Shown here: piece by piece, positions 12,432 through 25,280 of the stretch | How positions within the stretch are numbered: the first letter of the stretch is position 1 | Layout of the letters: every line of letters begins with the position of its first letter | From: Schistocephalus solidus | Taxonomy: Eukaryota > Platyhelminthes > Cestoda > Diphyllobothriidea > Diphyllobothriidae | DNA length: 64,000 nucleotides | NCBI GenBank assembly: GCA_017591395.1 | Contig: WEDG01006501.1 | Location: 16,468-80,467 of the forward strand | Direction: 5' to 3' | Translations under genes and position numbers: made by a program | Notes under the pieces: generated by a model | What the model saw: the letters and a program-made list of their open reading frames with translations, nothing else | The model's database searches: none | Told to the model about the DNA's origin: nothing

Positions 12432-13055
12432 GTAACTGAGTCCCGCTCTACTCCACAGAGTTTTTTCCCAGTCCCCAGGATGTATCAAGCGTGTAGGTCG
12501 TTATCGCCCCCACTGGCCCTCCCTCCTATCCATCGTACGAATCAGGTAGATGAAACGTCTCGTACTCGTCAGCCTGCCGCCTAGACCCTCTGTATCTCTG
12601 TCGCCTGCCGTTTTGCATTGCACTCCCAAACTAGAACCTTTTTAGACTGTTGAATGGGGACGAATAATCAGTAGTTGGGAAGCATTTACGATAAGAATAG
12701 GGGACTCAGGGATGACCGTTTGCAGATTATACTTATGCTCAGGCCTTCTGCCAGCCGTATCGTAGCCTCATGCTCTATCCGTCGCTATCCGTTCACTTTC
12801 ACCAGTAAAAACTGACACCATCTCGCTTCAAGACTTTTTAAATACCACTACCTTCTTTTGGTATGATTTTCGATACTCCTGGTTGTAGTCGACGTTTCGT
12901 AAACAGCGCCATGGGTAAAAAGTATTTCCCTGTGACCGAATAATGGAGCTGTGGCTAAAATTCATCAACTTTATCACAATAATAGTACTTTGCACTGCTG
13001 ATCGCTTTATTTATTGTAAACAACCGAAGACAAAATGTCAAATAGATAAAAGACT
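12432..13055 (+). other. Start of 34.6-kb glypican intron 3
   Basis: Donor GTAACTGAG. No gene or recognisable repeat up to the composite element beginning at about 13060. Confidence 0.5.
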
Positions 13056-13059
13056 TTCG

Positions 13060-13159
13060 TTGATGAACGCTTACCGATCGATAACGGAACTCAATCCTCC
13101 CGCTCTGCCCTGGGGCTCATCCGCAAGCCCCGCCAGCAGCCGCAGAGGGGCTAGTCGTT

Positions 13160-13217
<58 letters not shown>

Positions 13218-13242
13218 CAGTAGTAGTAGTAGTAGTAGTAGA

Positions 13243-13283
<41 letters not shown>

Positions 13284-13322
13284 GAATAGTAGTTGTAGTA
13301 GTAGTAGTAGTAGTAATAGTAA

Positions 13323-13409
<87 letters not shown>

Positions 13410-13452
13410 AATAGTAGTTGTAGTAGTAGTAGTAGTAGTGGCAGTAGTAGTG

Positions 13453-13518
<66 letters not shown>

Positions 13519-13700
13519 GTAGAGGCAGATTAACAATGCTGACAAAGAAAAGGGAGACTGGAATGGCCATTTCTGTCCCATTAGCCGTCATCAGCCGGTC
13601 ATATCCAACCCCAGGTGGTGCCCACTCGTGCCTCGAACTGGCGACCCGCTGATCAGAAGTCCAAAGCTCTAAACTTTGAGCCACAGGCTGGTGTTCTTGC
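13060..13700 (-). mobile_element. Composite tRNA-derived repeat with internal (GTA)n tract
   Basis: On the minus strand this reads: tRNA-like head (about 13690-13610; CCGCTGATCAGAAGTCC region and a B-box-like TCGAGGCACG), a conserved body (CCGGCTGATGACGGCTAATG, then AGAAATGGCCATTCCAGTCT), a trinucleotide array (about 13522-13160), and a tail module (CCCGCCAGCAGCCGC on the + strand, ending GCTTACCGATCG). The same modules recur at 39.3, 43.3-43.8, 46.3-46.7 and 48.1-48.5 kb with different microsatellites in the middle. I call it a SINE-like non-autonomous element. Apparent open frames of poly-Ser or poly-Tyr across it are only translations of the microsatellite. Confidence 0.75.
13160..13522. 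repeat. (GTA)n / (TAC)n microsatellite, about 360 bp
   Basis: About 120 trinucleotide units with scattered interruptions (AGC, AGA, GGAAT, AAAAG). It occupies the fixed slot between the body and the tail of the composite element, so it travelled with the element or expanded from its simple-sequence tail. Confidence 0.95.
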
Positions 13701-16485
13701 CGGTTTAGATCGGGAATATGGACATTCGTTGATAAAAGCTCACCTATCTTTAACGGAAATCGCTCACCCTGACTGTAAAAAAAAGAAGTACTCGGATGAA
13801 AAAAAAGTTTGGTGCTTTATTGATGGAATTTTAAAATGTGTTTCACAAGAATAAAGAGTTCTGAGTACAAACCTTTCACGAAGTTTTCGGTAATTCTGAA
13901 TTGTTCTTGCCTCCCTTAAAGCGCGATGTATAATAGCGTTTAGAAAGGGCATCCAAGTTTTCCTGTTCTTGATACTAGCCATGGGTGTCCGTTTATTCGG
14001 ACTTTCACTCATCTAGTCGTCATTCTGACCTACCAGTCAGGAAGTGCACTTTTCCGTATACAGTGGACTCGGGTTGATTGATCCACACTGAGCCCAAATA
14101 TTTTGGATCTATTGAGTTGCTGACTCCATTAGCTAGGATTTCAATGATTAAGGGCTGGCTTATTTGGCGTTTGGGTCTTCCGCTGCTCGTTTTTCTTCAG
14201 CATTCATCGCCCCTCAGTTTGCCCAGCTGCTCTATCAAATAGGTGATTGTTGGCTTTGACATTATTCTTTTGTTCATCAGTTGTCGATTATTAGTGTTTG
14301 TTGGCTTCTATTTGGTCCAATAGGACAGTTTAGTCCATTATTGCTAAGTAGTTTTGTGGAAACTTCGTTGTAAGCGAACAACTAACGCGTACATGCAGAT
14401 AAACTGATCGATTTTAGCGTAGATCAGTCCGAAAAATGCTGTGGGTACCAGAGCTGTGGCTGTCCCTCCCCAAGCGTCCGCAGCCCTACAAGTCGCCAGA
14501 ATACCCCCCATAGATGGCGTGTCACCGCCACCACTACTACCACCAGCATTGCTATCGCGCTGGCATGAGAGCTCACCGCCGTGCGTCTGCGCTACTTGAC
14601 TCGAATTCCGACCACCGAACTGTCTCCTTTGTCTCTCCAGGATGTAGGTACCCCCTCAGCTTTGTCATGTACTAGTCCCGTAAGGGGAATTGTGGCTTGA
14701 ATGAGCGCAATGAATACACGTTAGAACATGCGAGTCGCTTTGAGCCAGGCAATCGTTTTACCCTATTAACCTGTCGTCTGATTAACCACTAATCCACTGC
14801 ATTTTAAAATTCCGGAAATTTGTCGGCTTAGACTGCGGCATCACTCCGATGCTCACTGTATCACGTCCAATGTCCTTTGCTTGCTCAAAAGGCGCATCCA
14901 TATTTTCCAGCAGGGGAAATCGGATGTGTTTTTTTGCTTCTCCTGATTTATGCCAACGGACGTATTTCGTCTAGGGCTGCTGTTCTGATGCGTGACCTGA
15001 GGTAAATACTTTAGAGTTTTCCTCCTAGTTTGGAAGTTTGGCAAACGGGAAGTTTAATGGCCACTTGAGGCGGTACAGATCCGGTCTTACTTCGAAAAAA
15101 TGTTGTTAAACAAAATAAACAGTATTATTGTGTAATCTGCCCTCGACATGAATAGAGAAAATTGGCTTATTGTACATGAAACCGCGTGTTTAAAATAAAA
15201 TTCCCCCATAACACCACTATGGATCATTCCTTATTTTCAGTCTCCAATTCCCTGTTTTTTCTATTTTTGTTGATTTTCGTCCAAACAAAAGAGGTTCCAG
15301 ACGCTAAGGCTACAGCCCCATGTTCTTCATTGAGTCTTTCAGTAAACATGAAGTGCGCAGATATTTTCTACAGGCGGCTGTGGCGAATTCTCCACACCGT
15401 CAGTGCTTGATCCGGCGCATCCATTACGACAGTAAGAGAGCTAAGAAGGGATCGTAATTGGGCGTTCTTCTCCGGTGTAACACTGTTGACATGCGAGCAT
15501 ACCCGAGTTCTTTTACCTCCCCTTTGACAAGGCGTCATTATTCATCCGTACTGCGTTTAAGTCGAGGCTTGCTGAAGGTCCGTTAGTTGGTGATGCAGAG
15601 GAATGAAGCCGACAAATAGAAAGTAATTAATCTTCTGACAGCAATGATGGCGACGCCTGTTAGGCGTCGAAAGCGCACGAATAAAGTATACCATCTGGGG
15701 GGATACAAAGGACAGGCTGCTGGTCGGAAGAATTGATGTTTGTGCACATTTTAGTTAATGCGGGCTGTGGGGAACGACCAACTCGCGCCGTCAGAGACGG
15801 CTCGTCGCCAACCCTGATGGAGCTCCCCCCCCGCCAGATTTCGCCCTGGGTGCTCCATCGGGTGAATTGGAGCAAACGTGCTTATCAGCTGTGCAGACAA
15901 TCTATAGTTCCTTCTTCCTGACTGCCAGGGTGAGCTACTTTTTTCAGTTTGAATTGAGATCGCCAGGCAAACTTCATATACGTAGAAAAAATGTACTTTT
16001 ACTGACTTGGAAACTGGATTTCGTCTGGTATTTTTCTACTGCCCAAGACATTTGTAGTTTATAGATAGCACCTTGAGGGTGCGACCAGCTAGACGCAGAC
16101 AGCTGTTTCATGGTCGTTACCGATCGTCAGTATGTCACAGGTCAGCGAGTGGACAGAGTGGGATCGAACAAGATCCTACCCACAACATTGAGGTTGACGC
16201 GCTTGATTTTTACTTTAATCAGACTACTAGCACAGCTGGTAATTGTATCTCCGATAATTCCGTGAATAAAGTACATGGCTCGGATTTGGAACGCTGGAGG
16301 TTCGATCTCGTCCCGCCACACACGTTTCTGGCTGTATGATTCGCTGTTTCAATTAAAATGACCTGGGCATTATAAACGTTACAGACTGCACCACCTGTCA
16401 GACATGGTAACAACTGCACCTGCATATCTGCTTGTCTACTTAAATTAGAATTTTAAAACCCATTCGCATTTTTCACGGGAGTAGA

Positions 16486-16486
<1 letters not shown>
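13700..16486. other. Intron 3 segment without recognisable gene
   Basis: Mostly unique-looking sequence with short chance open frames. No domain, RNA gene or clear repeat is visible. The segment after 14430 is richer in GC than its surroundings, but has no open frame that I can relate to a family. Confidence 0.45.

Positions 16487-16490
<4 letters not shown>

Positions 16491-16561
<71 letters not shown>
16491..16561. repeat. (TA)n microsatellite
   Basis: Uninterrupted TA dinucleotides of about 71 bp. The flanks do not carry the body or tail modules of the composite element that surround several other TA tracts here. Confidence 0.97.
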
Positions 16562-16564
<3 letters not shown>

Positions 16565-17154
16565 GGGCATTCACCGATCGCCCGCTTACTATGTACTTTT
16601 GCCTCACATGTCTTTTCAAACGCTGTGATTCCCTTTCCTGACCAGTCTGGTTTTATTGCTACTCTCCTTGGATGTGAAGGAGAGCCGGTGGGTAGAGTGT
16701 TATGGCAGGATCACAGCAGTAGGGCTGGAGAGCAAGCGCATGAACAACGCCGTTACACAGGCACATATACATATGCACTGGAGCGTCCATCCCCCACTAA
16801 ACAGCCAGTGTTCTTCACAGAGTCTTCCAATAGCGGGCAGCATGTCTGCCCCGAGCCCTGTCTGACGTCCCATAAGCGGTGTTGTTTTCCCCTCTTCTTA
16901 CCCACTTTGATCTGCTTCGTCATGTTTGTCTTTTTGGATTCGCCGACCGTTGGCGAGCCGCCTCCACCTCTAATGTTTTTTATCGTTACGTTGGCGGTGG
17001 CCTGGTGGTTTGCACTGGTGGTTTTCCTGTACTTTGATTATGACTGTAATGATGGGGGTGGCGGTCCGTTTTGGGCATCCTTCAATTTTTTTAGGTTTCC
17101 AGTGTTTCTTGCTGCTTTCTAGTCGCCCACCACCTTGGGAAGGATGACTTATAT

Positions 17155-17510
17155 GGACGTCTAATCAGGATATGGGAATAGGAACACCCCGCCCACTTAA
17201 CATTTATGGCCTTATGATAACTTTCAGGAAGGATAAATATCCCCGTGTCTTAAACCTAGCAATAAATCTAACTTTAATCTTGAACTTAGCCCTACCCTAA
17301 GCTTAAACCCTACCGTTTACACGAACACAACCCTTAACAGAATCCTCAATGTAACCCCAACTCTGACCTTTACCCTAAACTTAACCTTAATCCTTAGTCT
17401 AATAGCTTCGGAATTCGACGCCAAGCCACATGTATTGCGGGTGATTCCTATTCCTGTTTCCTGATTAAGCGGTCATACAAGTAATCCTTACCACCAATTC
17501 TTCTCTAATT
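17155..17510 (+). repeat. Near full-length copy of telomere-like repeat family
   Basis: Begins GGATATGGGAATAGGAACAC with CCCGCCCACTTAACA, continues CTTTCAGGAAGGATAAATAT and degenerate CCCTAA-type units, then GGAATTCGACGCCAAGCCAC, GTATTGCGGGTGATTCC and GCGGTCATACAAGTAATCC. Part order matches the copy at 29257. Confidence 0.75.
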
Positions 17511-18479
17511 TAACACTATGGTTGCCTTTGTATTGGCTTGATTAATCTGCTCTTTCTCGTGCTCCACTGGGTTCTTGGTTTAGTTTAAGCGGATAAGTGA
17601 CTGTGTAATAAGTGAATTCATGCAGGTGACAGGTCCGAACTCCACTTCGTACAGTAGGATTTCATAATATTATTTGTTTCTTTAAGACTGTGAATATGGT
17701 CGACTCTCTTCGTAAAGCATTTTATGAATAGCGATTCGCCCTAATATGTACCTTTAATCTACACTGATTCATCGTCGTAAAGATTTTTTACATCTTTCTG
17801 CAGATTTTATTCTGTCTGTCAAAGTAATGCATCTTCGTGTGAAAGAGGTTGAACTAAAAAACACAGTGGAGTTGCCACGTACACTTTCAATCACCCACCA
17901 AGATCTTACTAGCGCCACACATCCTTGTCTTAAATCTGTCTGCTCACATATATTAGAGTTTGAAATTGACTCACAGCATGTGCAAACGATTCAGTGATCC
18001 AGATTCATATCTGAGCTGGGATCAAATATTTATTTGACACATTCTTTTACTTGGCTCTTACTTTTGATTGCATTCACAGATGCCTCGTCCATTGAAAACC
18101 AAAAGGCCCTTCTTTTGGGCCTTTGGAAAGTCACTTTCTGTCAAACAGCCCTCATGATGCCTCAGTAAATAAATTAGTTTTTCTATGGTGTAAACAAGCT
18201 AATTATGATTTGGCTGTGTGATTTTGCCGACCTTTTCCGGTTACCGTGTAGAGTTTCAGTTATTTCAACTTAAAAATTTTCAGAGACGGCTGTTCTCGTC
18301 TTACGCGTTTTTAGGGTGTTTTGGCCATCTGCTAGCCGAAAACACCTTGCTTACGCGATCTCCAGTTGAATTGTGTACCTTTACGTAATAAAATCTTCAC
18401 TCGATGACCGGTTCCGTTTTACTGTTCGAATTTTTGCTCAATCCTCCGTTGGGAAAGTCATATCTTTAGCTTACCTATG

Positions 18480-18538
18480 GCTCTCGAGACTTTGGGAAAG
18501 TCATCCCTTTAGCTTACCTATGGCTCTCGAGACTTCGA
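18480..18538. repeat. Partial 46-bp tandem duplication
   Basis: TGGGAAAGTCATMYCTTTAG plus CTTACCTATGGCTCTCGAGA occurs twice in a row, beginning near 18449 and 18494. Confidence 0.75.
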
Positions 18539-18570
18539 ATGTGTAAACCTTCACAGCTGTTACTGCTGCA

Positions 18571-18828
18571 TACATCCTAGGGAAGGAGTCTGGTCGATCT
18601 AGATCTGGCCCTCTCTTTCTTATTACGATGGAATTTCTACGTACTTCGTGCCCCATCTTTCGCACCCCCACCCCCAATTCCCCACCGAAAGTTTTACATC
18701 CTAGGGAAGGAGTCTGGTCGATCTAGATCTGGCCCTCTCTTTCTTATTACGATGGAATTTCTACGTACTTCGTGCCCCATCTTTCGCACCCCCACCCCCA
18801 CCCCCAATTCCCCACCGAAAGTTTTACG
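18571..18828. repeat. 124-bp tandem duplication
   Basis: The unit starting TACATCCTAGGGAAGGAGTC at 18571 is repeated from 18695 with essentially no substitutions. The second copy carries an extra CCCCCA unit in its C-rich run and diverges after GTTTTAC. The near identity implies a recent duplication. Confidence 0.92.
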
Positions 18829-20180
18829 TTCTCCCATTTGTGACTATATTTTGGTACACTAGGCCAGCCTCTCGACCACCCGCATTCAGTTATGCAGTCG
18901 CACACCTGCGCACCTATGCCGGTTGACCCTTTTAACACCCCTTCACTCACTCGTGCCGCTGACGCTGTTTTCATACGCCGCCGCAAGGTAAACTATTTTC
19001 CCCCTCCCTCCCCCGCCCCAGCTATCGTCCCGGTACCACCGCACGTGCAATTACCTTCGTTGTGTTTTATATGTCTGTGTGCTGGATTCTTGGGCCCTGG
19101 GGAAAAGACATAACCCCGGCGCGCTAGTTCGCCTTATCAATCGGGGATGCCCTGTCAGCGTTATTGCGCGATTGCATATTTCGATAGAATGCCGGCAGAA
19201 TTGCTCCACATTATAAAGATTCCTTCCTATTCAGTCTCTAGGTTCCCACTAAAGAAGGGTTTGCATCGTCGGTAAAGGCATTAGCTCCTTTTTACGTCGG
19301 CCGTGCGTTTGACTCCGATTGAAAATTTGGTAAATCTGCACTTACTTCAGTAGCCGTAATTAACTCCATTCTGTTGAAAAAAACCTGTAAACTGGTTAGG
19401 CCCGACATGTCGCTTTTAAGACCTGTTCTAACTTGTTATACATATAAACTTGTGCACGTGCTAATCGACGTGGTGAATGTTCAGAAGATGCTGGAAAAAG
19501 AGATATATTTGGTACCGCACTACTACGAAGCCTTACAGGCAAACGTCAAGTCGCCACAGGCTGTGGCCCATGACGTGATTTGGTGCGAGTCCATGTGGCA
19601 TTTCAGGAGTCCGGAAATCCATCACAACAATGATCATCACTACTCTATGGTGACAGAGGTGACTGGCGCTTGAGCTTTTTAAGTAGACTAAAACTTGCGT
19701 AACCCCTATTTCCCATCACTCTTCACACACTAAGCGTGCTCTATTGGCAAGAGACGATCCAGATTTATTTGGATTCGATCGCTGACCCGACCTAAATGCC
19801 CCTTCTTTGAATGCCCTAACACGGTTAACCCCACCGACAGCCCAACCAGGCCTTGCGCGCTTGAACTAAACCTCGTCTGGTTTTGTTCGCCAGTCGTGGC
19901 TGTTGTGCTCAGCACCAGTTCGAGACAGGCTCAAACTTGAATGGCCACCTGAGGTATTCACTGTGTCTCTCAACTCAGCTAGATCCACATTACCAGTGAT
20001 GACATCGATACTTCATCCGTCGAACTGAGCGGTCACCGGTATTGGCCGGATGCACGGATCCCAATGGCAATGCGTTGTCAAAGACGATTGAGCACGGGCG
20101 TATGCACAATGACTAACCAGGTACTCACCCCGTCTATACGCAGTACTTTTGTGCTGGTCACTGAAAACGCACGAATCGAA
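18829..20180. other. Intron 3 segment, nothing recognised
   Basis: A 99-codon open frame at 19374-19673 (+) is the longest here. It has no signal peptide, domain or family resemblance that I can see, and I do not treat it as a gene. No RNA gene or repeat with clear boundaries is visible. Confidence 0.4.
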
Positions 20181-20309
20181 GCTTCAGTCGCACAGCTGCC
20201 ATATCGTGGCCTTCTTAGGTCCTGTTAAGGTGGAGCCATTAAAACCTGGTCCTCTTTCCAGCGGATGAAGTCTTACGCGATAACGCAAGAACCAATTAGA
20301 TTTATTGGT

Positions 20310-20490
20310 ACGTAAATATAGACCGCCCCACCATATTGTAAGTAGCCTTGCGCTAACTTCCAGATAAATCAGTGTTACATTTTGGGTTACCATTTTAAGT
20401 CTCAGGTTATGCGGGTTAGTATTTCTGTTAGCGTTAGTTGTAAGCTTAAAGTTAAATTAAGGACACACTATCAAGTAATCCTTGGAAGTT
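20310..20490. repeat. Fragment of telomere-like repeat family
   Basis: Contains GCCTTGCGCTAACTTCCAGA, degenerate GGTTA/GGGTTAG units and GGAAGTTTAGCGCGAGTCCA, phrases shared with other copies of the family. Confidence 0.5.
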
Positions 20491-22900
20491 TAGCGCGAGT
20501 CCACTTATAGTTGGGGGCGGTCCGTATTGCTTTGTTCAACCAATTTTTTACAGTAATGAAAGTAAGAATCTGTCCGGTCTCACCCACTCCTGTCTCCCGT
20601 TATGAACCCGTACCAAAGCTAGATCAAGCCAGCTGGAGACCAGGTGAGGTGGAGTGACTGACAATATATCAGACCCTCTTGTTGCAAGTCATGCGCGAAC
20701 TTGAATCCCTTTAATTTCCCCTCCGCAGCGGTGCCTATCCTGGGGGCTCACGGTGACGTTATACCAGACTGGCAGTGAGCACGCAAGCACCTTTGCCCTC
20801 CCTTAAAACGTTTCCTCCGAGGCAGCTATGTGTCATTTCAGTCCTATCAGGAAGATAACTGTGTCGAGAGCGGGGGGTTGGCACTTTTTGTGCTCTTCAT
20901 TCTTCCAATTCTTCAGTGGTACCAGCCTTGGAGTCTCCATCCCCGCCGCCACCCCCCCCCTCCCCGCCCCCACGAATTGACTGTCAAAAGTAGGCACTGG
21001 TGTACTTTTGGGCTGGATGGCTCTAATTACGACTGCTCTCTAGAAGGCCATTTTAACCATATGAGACACCCTCAGAGAACCCGTATGTGCGTGTTGTTGT
21101 TTTTGTACTGATTACCACACCAAACAGAGTCTTGTTCCCGTCTTTTTCGGAATGAACCGTTGAAATAACAACCACGAGGCAAACCAGCTACATGCCTACA
21201 AGTTGGTTTACTATTGGTTGTAGTACGGCCCTCAACACAGAAAATCATAACAACGGAAGTTGATGGTTTCGTGCTTTCCCTCCACTCGTTGTGACCTCCC
21301 TCAATGACAGGCGTCCATCTGGAGCGCTTGCCAACTACTGATCATGGCGATACGTAGAGAACTGCTAGCGGAATTGCTCCAGACGCACAGGAGCGAGTGT
21401 GAAGTAAATTAGCAGTAGGAAGTAATGGTAAGTACCTTCTCCCATGAAGGCTCCAATCTACCAACGGACAAGCTACTTAACCAAGTATTCCAGTCTCACA
21501 CAATTTATATCGTTATAGCGATAGCGTGATGATGGTCTTATGTGATACATCATCCCGTTATACAAACGACGCCACTTTAACAGGTTTGACACCGTTTCGT
21601 ACTAAAGATATATTTGTTAAAGTCTCTTCCCTAAAGTGGCCTACCGTGGCACTATCTGAATCCTGATGTTCTATCACCCAGTGGTTAGGGTTAGGGTTAG
21701 GAACTGGGAGTATTTGCACATCCTGGAATATCGCATAAGGCAACATGTATTACCCGGGGGGGAGAGAGAGAGGGAGTTCCTATTCCCGTGTCTGGCCTCA
21801 AGATATTTCCATGTGATTCTGCTGTCCCTGCAATAAAAACTGAGACTTAGTTATGCATCGATACGTCTTTATTTGTTGATCATGGTTATTGCCTTAGCAG
21901 GTCGCTGTCTTCGTCCTTCTCTGTGGGCATGAACAATAAGGTTCAAATATGCTGCGTGTACTTTAAAAGGCGGTTAACAATGGTGTGTCACTTTCTTTTA
22001 TTCGAGTAGGAATTTGACGAAATGCGTTAATCAGCCCATTTTTCTGACCTAGAGAGGTGGTTTAAGCCCACGAAGATGACAACGATAAAGAATGTGCATT
22101 GCACAAACGTGCTGACCAGCAGTTAAGGGTTATTAAATTCTGTAAAATCTAACAAACTTCTTATGGGGAACTTCTAAGCCCATCTTCAAAGAGGGTGCTT
22201 CGTTCTCCTCCCTTGATAGCACGCATATCCCAGTAAGTTGTTTGACGTGGACTGAAGTTAAGTGGAAATATCAGTTGAATTCGCAGTCTGACCGAGGTAG
22301 GCCGTTGTTATTTCTCCCAAGCTGTGGCGCGGACCGTTAACCTTCCTACCATTATGGGATGTTTTATCCCAGCTGGACTTTAAGTTCCCAGACTAACGTA
22401 TTTGACGATAGCCATGTTAAGAGTCACAAGCTACAATCCTCCTTTTGCAGCTTCGAGGATAGTGCCGTTTGCCTCAGGTACAGTGCCATAACGACTCGCC
22501 TTTATCCACTTTATATTCAAAGGTTGAAGTAGGTTTGGCCCGTCCGCGCGATTCAGGTTAACCAGCCCATTTGTTTCCATCTGGAATCAATCCACCAGAG
22601 CGCTAGGCTAAGACGCTACCGTTTTAACTTGAAGCGGATACTACTCGTCCTGGAGAGATGACTAATGACGTATTGTTGAACGGAAATATGTGTGAAACCA
22701 TTGTAAAGTCCCTCTTAAGTGTGTCAGTAGTTTAACTACAACGGTTCGTTTTTCAGCGCTCATCCATCAACAGCATTTCGCTTACAATTCCACTTTCTTG
22801 TCAGTTGTATGATGTGACCCGAGCAGACAAAATTGTTATCACGCAATGACGCCAGCTGCTAGCACCACCACTTCTTGGCAGCCTACAAATGTTGGACGCG
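20491..22900. other. Intron 3 segment, mostly unassigned
   Basis: No gene is supported. A small piece at 21680-21800 has TTAGGGTTAGGGTTAGGAAC and GTTCCTATTCCCGTGTCTGG, so it belongs to the telomere-like family. The remainder appears unique; the C-rich run at 20946-20970 is low complexity. Confidence 0.4.
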
Positions 22901-23129
22901 GGTTTGATGCCCTTGTTTACGTTATCTCACGTCGCGGATCCTGATGGCAGACGGGCTGTCCAGTCAAGGTTCCTCGGGAATCGCCTGTCCTAATCCTGCG
23001 CGCGTACGGATGAAAGGGCAACAGGGCAGTTGAACATATTGTTCAGTCAGTGACCTAGATCTCATAAATGCTGACCGAAATTCTGAAATGCGTTCTCAAA
23101 TAGTAAGGATTACTTAAGTGGGGTAGTAA

Positions 23130-25280
23130 GATTTATTATATTGCATCATGATATTTCAAAAACACCGGGATGTCGGCTTTTGAATGCATGTCTTCTCAGT
23201 CATCTGCAGAAACCGAACTCGTAAAAAATGACTAGTTAAGTAGTAAGTAGCTTTGATATTATTTTTATAAGCCCTTATACATGTAACTATACTTTGTTGA
23301 AAATTGGGACAAAGCTATCCCTTCTTGTATTCATTTGATAGTCAGTTACGTTTCTGTCCAAATTATGCCCTCATAAAAAAGCTGTCTTTCAGTTGTGGAT
23401 AAGTTTATAATTATGGGATTTTTTAAGACCGTAGAATTTCCACTCAAATAGCATCCTATCTGCCTGCCTATTAGTGTCCCTCATGAGGTATACAACATGG
23501 TTCACATCCATCGCACATTTGTATGAACACTATATTCTATCTTGTTAATGGCATAGAGGAACGTATGATATTGCTTCCATGGATAGAATATAGTTTGTAG
23601 ATTGAAAACACTAAACGGAAAACTTTTTTTAAAATTTAAACATACCCTTCCTTCGAGTTTAAAATTTGAAGAAGGCACAGTTTCCATCAAATGAGTATGA
23701 GAAAGAATATGTTTGCCCATATTTTCTATGCAAATGCGTTTCTCTTTTTAAGGGCATCAAAATCCATAGCAAAAATGCACACTAAATAAGTAATCATGTT
23801 TTTCTCGGGTGTCTTTGCAGGAGACTAAAGAGACGTTCGTTCACAAGCCATATCCAGTTTTGTCTGAAATATCTGGAAATTATGCTCCAATATAATAAAT
23901 ATTACAATTCCACTTAAGCATGCATAACCAATGTAAACAATCATTTTAAAAGTTTGGTAAACATTGCATGAAGTTGGTCACTAAGTGTAGCTGCTTAAAA
24001 CAAATACGATTTGGCTTGAGTTTGCTAATAATAATGGCAGAGGACTAAAAGTTTCCATAAGATCACATGTTGACAAACTAGTCAGTGGCTAATAAAGTTG
24101 AGCCGCCAAAATTTCCATCAAAGGATACTGAAGATCATTTGGCTAGCAGCAAATGTCACAGGTAGATTTGTGTGATTTCGTACCCTAACTTGCAGTAATA
24201 ACGGCTACAGGCAATCCCCTGTTTAAGCGTGTTGATATTGCTCTGGAGTTTGCCGAGGCAGTCTGAAAAAACGCCAAACTGGTCATCATCTAATCGTTAT
24301 TTAACATTTTTAACATGTAAATGGAATGCTTTCGAGTGCATGTGATAAGTCTGTTCAGAGACGAACATTAATGGCTGCGTGTTTTAACTTGTACCGAGTT
24401 TCCATTTAAATGCGCTGGCTCGGCGAGAATTTATCAAAAGCACGCGTATGCTGGCCAGCTGGTCTTATTAAAAAAATATTTACGTTTTAAAAGTTTCTAA
24501 TCTTAAAAGTTTTATAGACTGTACAATGTCGATTCAAATCGCATCGTATCTGTGCGTTTTAGTAGTACCCCTCATTAAGTATATTGTATATTCCAACTTA
24601 CACTGCAAAATTATCGGAACACAATATGTTATCTTCTTGATGATAGAAAGGAATGTATGATATTCCTTCCACGGAAGGTGTATAGTTTGTGAACTGAAAA
24701 TTCTAAACGCAAGGGCAGATCTGGCTCAAAATTATTTGGGAATCAGAAAACGTTTTTATTGCTTACCACACCCGTTCTTTGAGTAAATACTTGGAAGAAG
24801 ACCTGATTTGCCATCAAATAAGTACAGGAAATAATAACTTTGCTTATGTTTTCTTTAAAGTATATTTGAATTTATAGGGGCATCTAAAATAAAAAATGCA
24901 CATTTCAGAAGTAGTCAATTTTTATCCAGTGTGACTTTTGCAGGCGGCTTAAACGAAATGCATTCAAAAGCCGATATCCTGGCGTGTCCGAAATAGCATG
25001 TGCTTGTACCGCACAATATACAATTCTACTAAATGTAAAATGAGAAGAAGAGGTAATTTTCCTACCAAATGAGTATAAGGAGGAATATATCCGTACATCC
25101 TTTCTAGAAAATATACTTCAATTTATACGAGTATCGAAAATCAATATAAAAACTGCATATTACTTAAGTATTCATTTTTGACGAAAGCGCATTTCTGCAG
25201 GCGGCTGAAAAGACGTGCATTCAAAATTCGTTGCTATGGCGTGTCTGAAATATTTTGAAATTACGCTCCAAGATAATCAA
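23130..25280 (+). repeat. AT-rich dispersed repeat, about 1.1-kb direct repeats
   Basis: Matching phrases recur with an offset of about 1.1 kb: GTATGATATTGCTTCCATGG (23567) against GTATGATATTCCTTCCACGG (24656), TTGTAGATTGAAAACACTAA against TTGTGAACTGAAAATTCTAA, and ATGAGTATGAGAAAGAATAT against a diverged TAAGTACAGGAAATAATAA phrase. A third partial unit runs 25060-25275. Each unit ends with GCAGG..., ...AAGACG/AACG..., TGTCTGAAATAT and ATTATGCTCCAATATAAT. The same sequence occurs inverted at 11110-11620 and, diverged, at 57600-58080. No coding capacity is visible, so the element class is unknown. Confidence 0.75.

Noticed and set aside
12943..13684. Long Ser-repeat (+) and Tyr/Leu-repeat (-) open frames
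   Set aside because: They are translations of the (GTA)n microsatellite in different frames; conserved-element boundaries explain the DNA.
16487..17122. 211-codon open frame beginning with Ile-Tyr repeats
   Set aside because: The start lies in (TA)n, the later part has no family similarity, and overlapping frames are also open.
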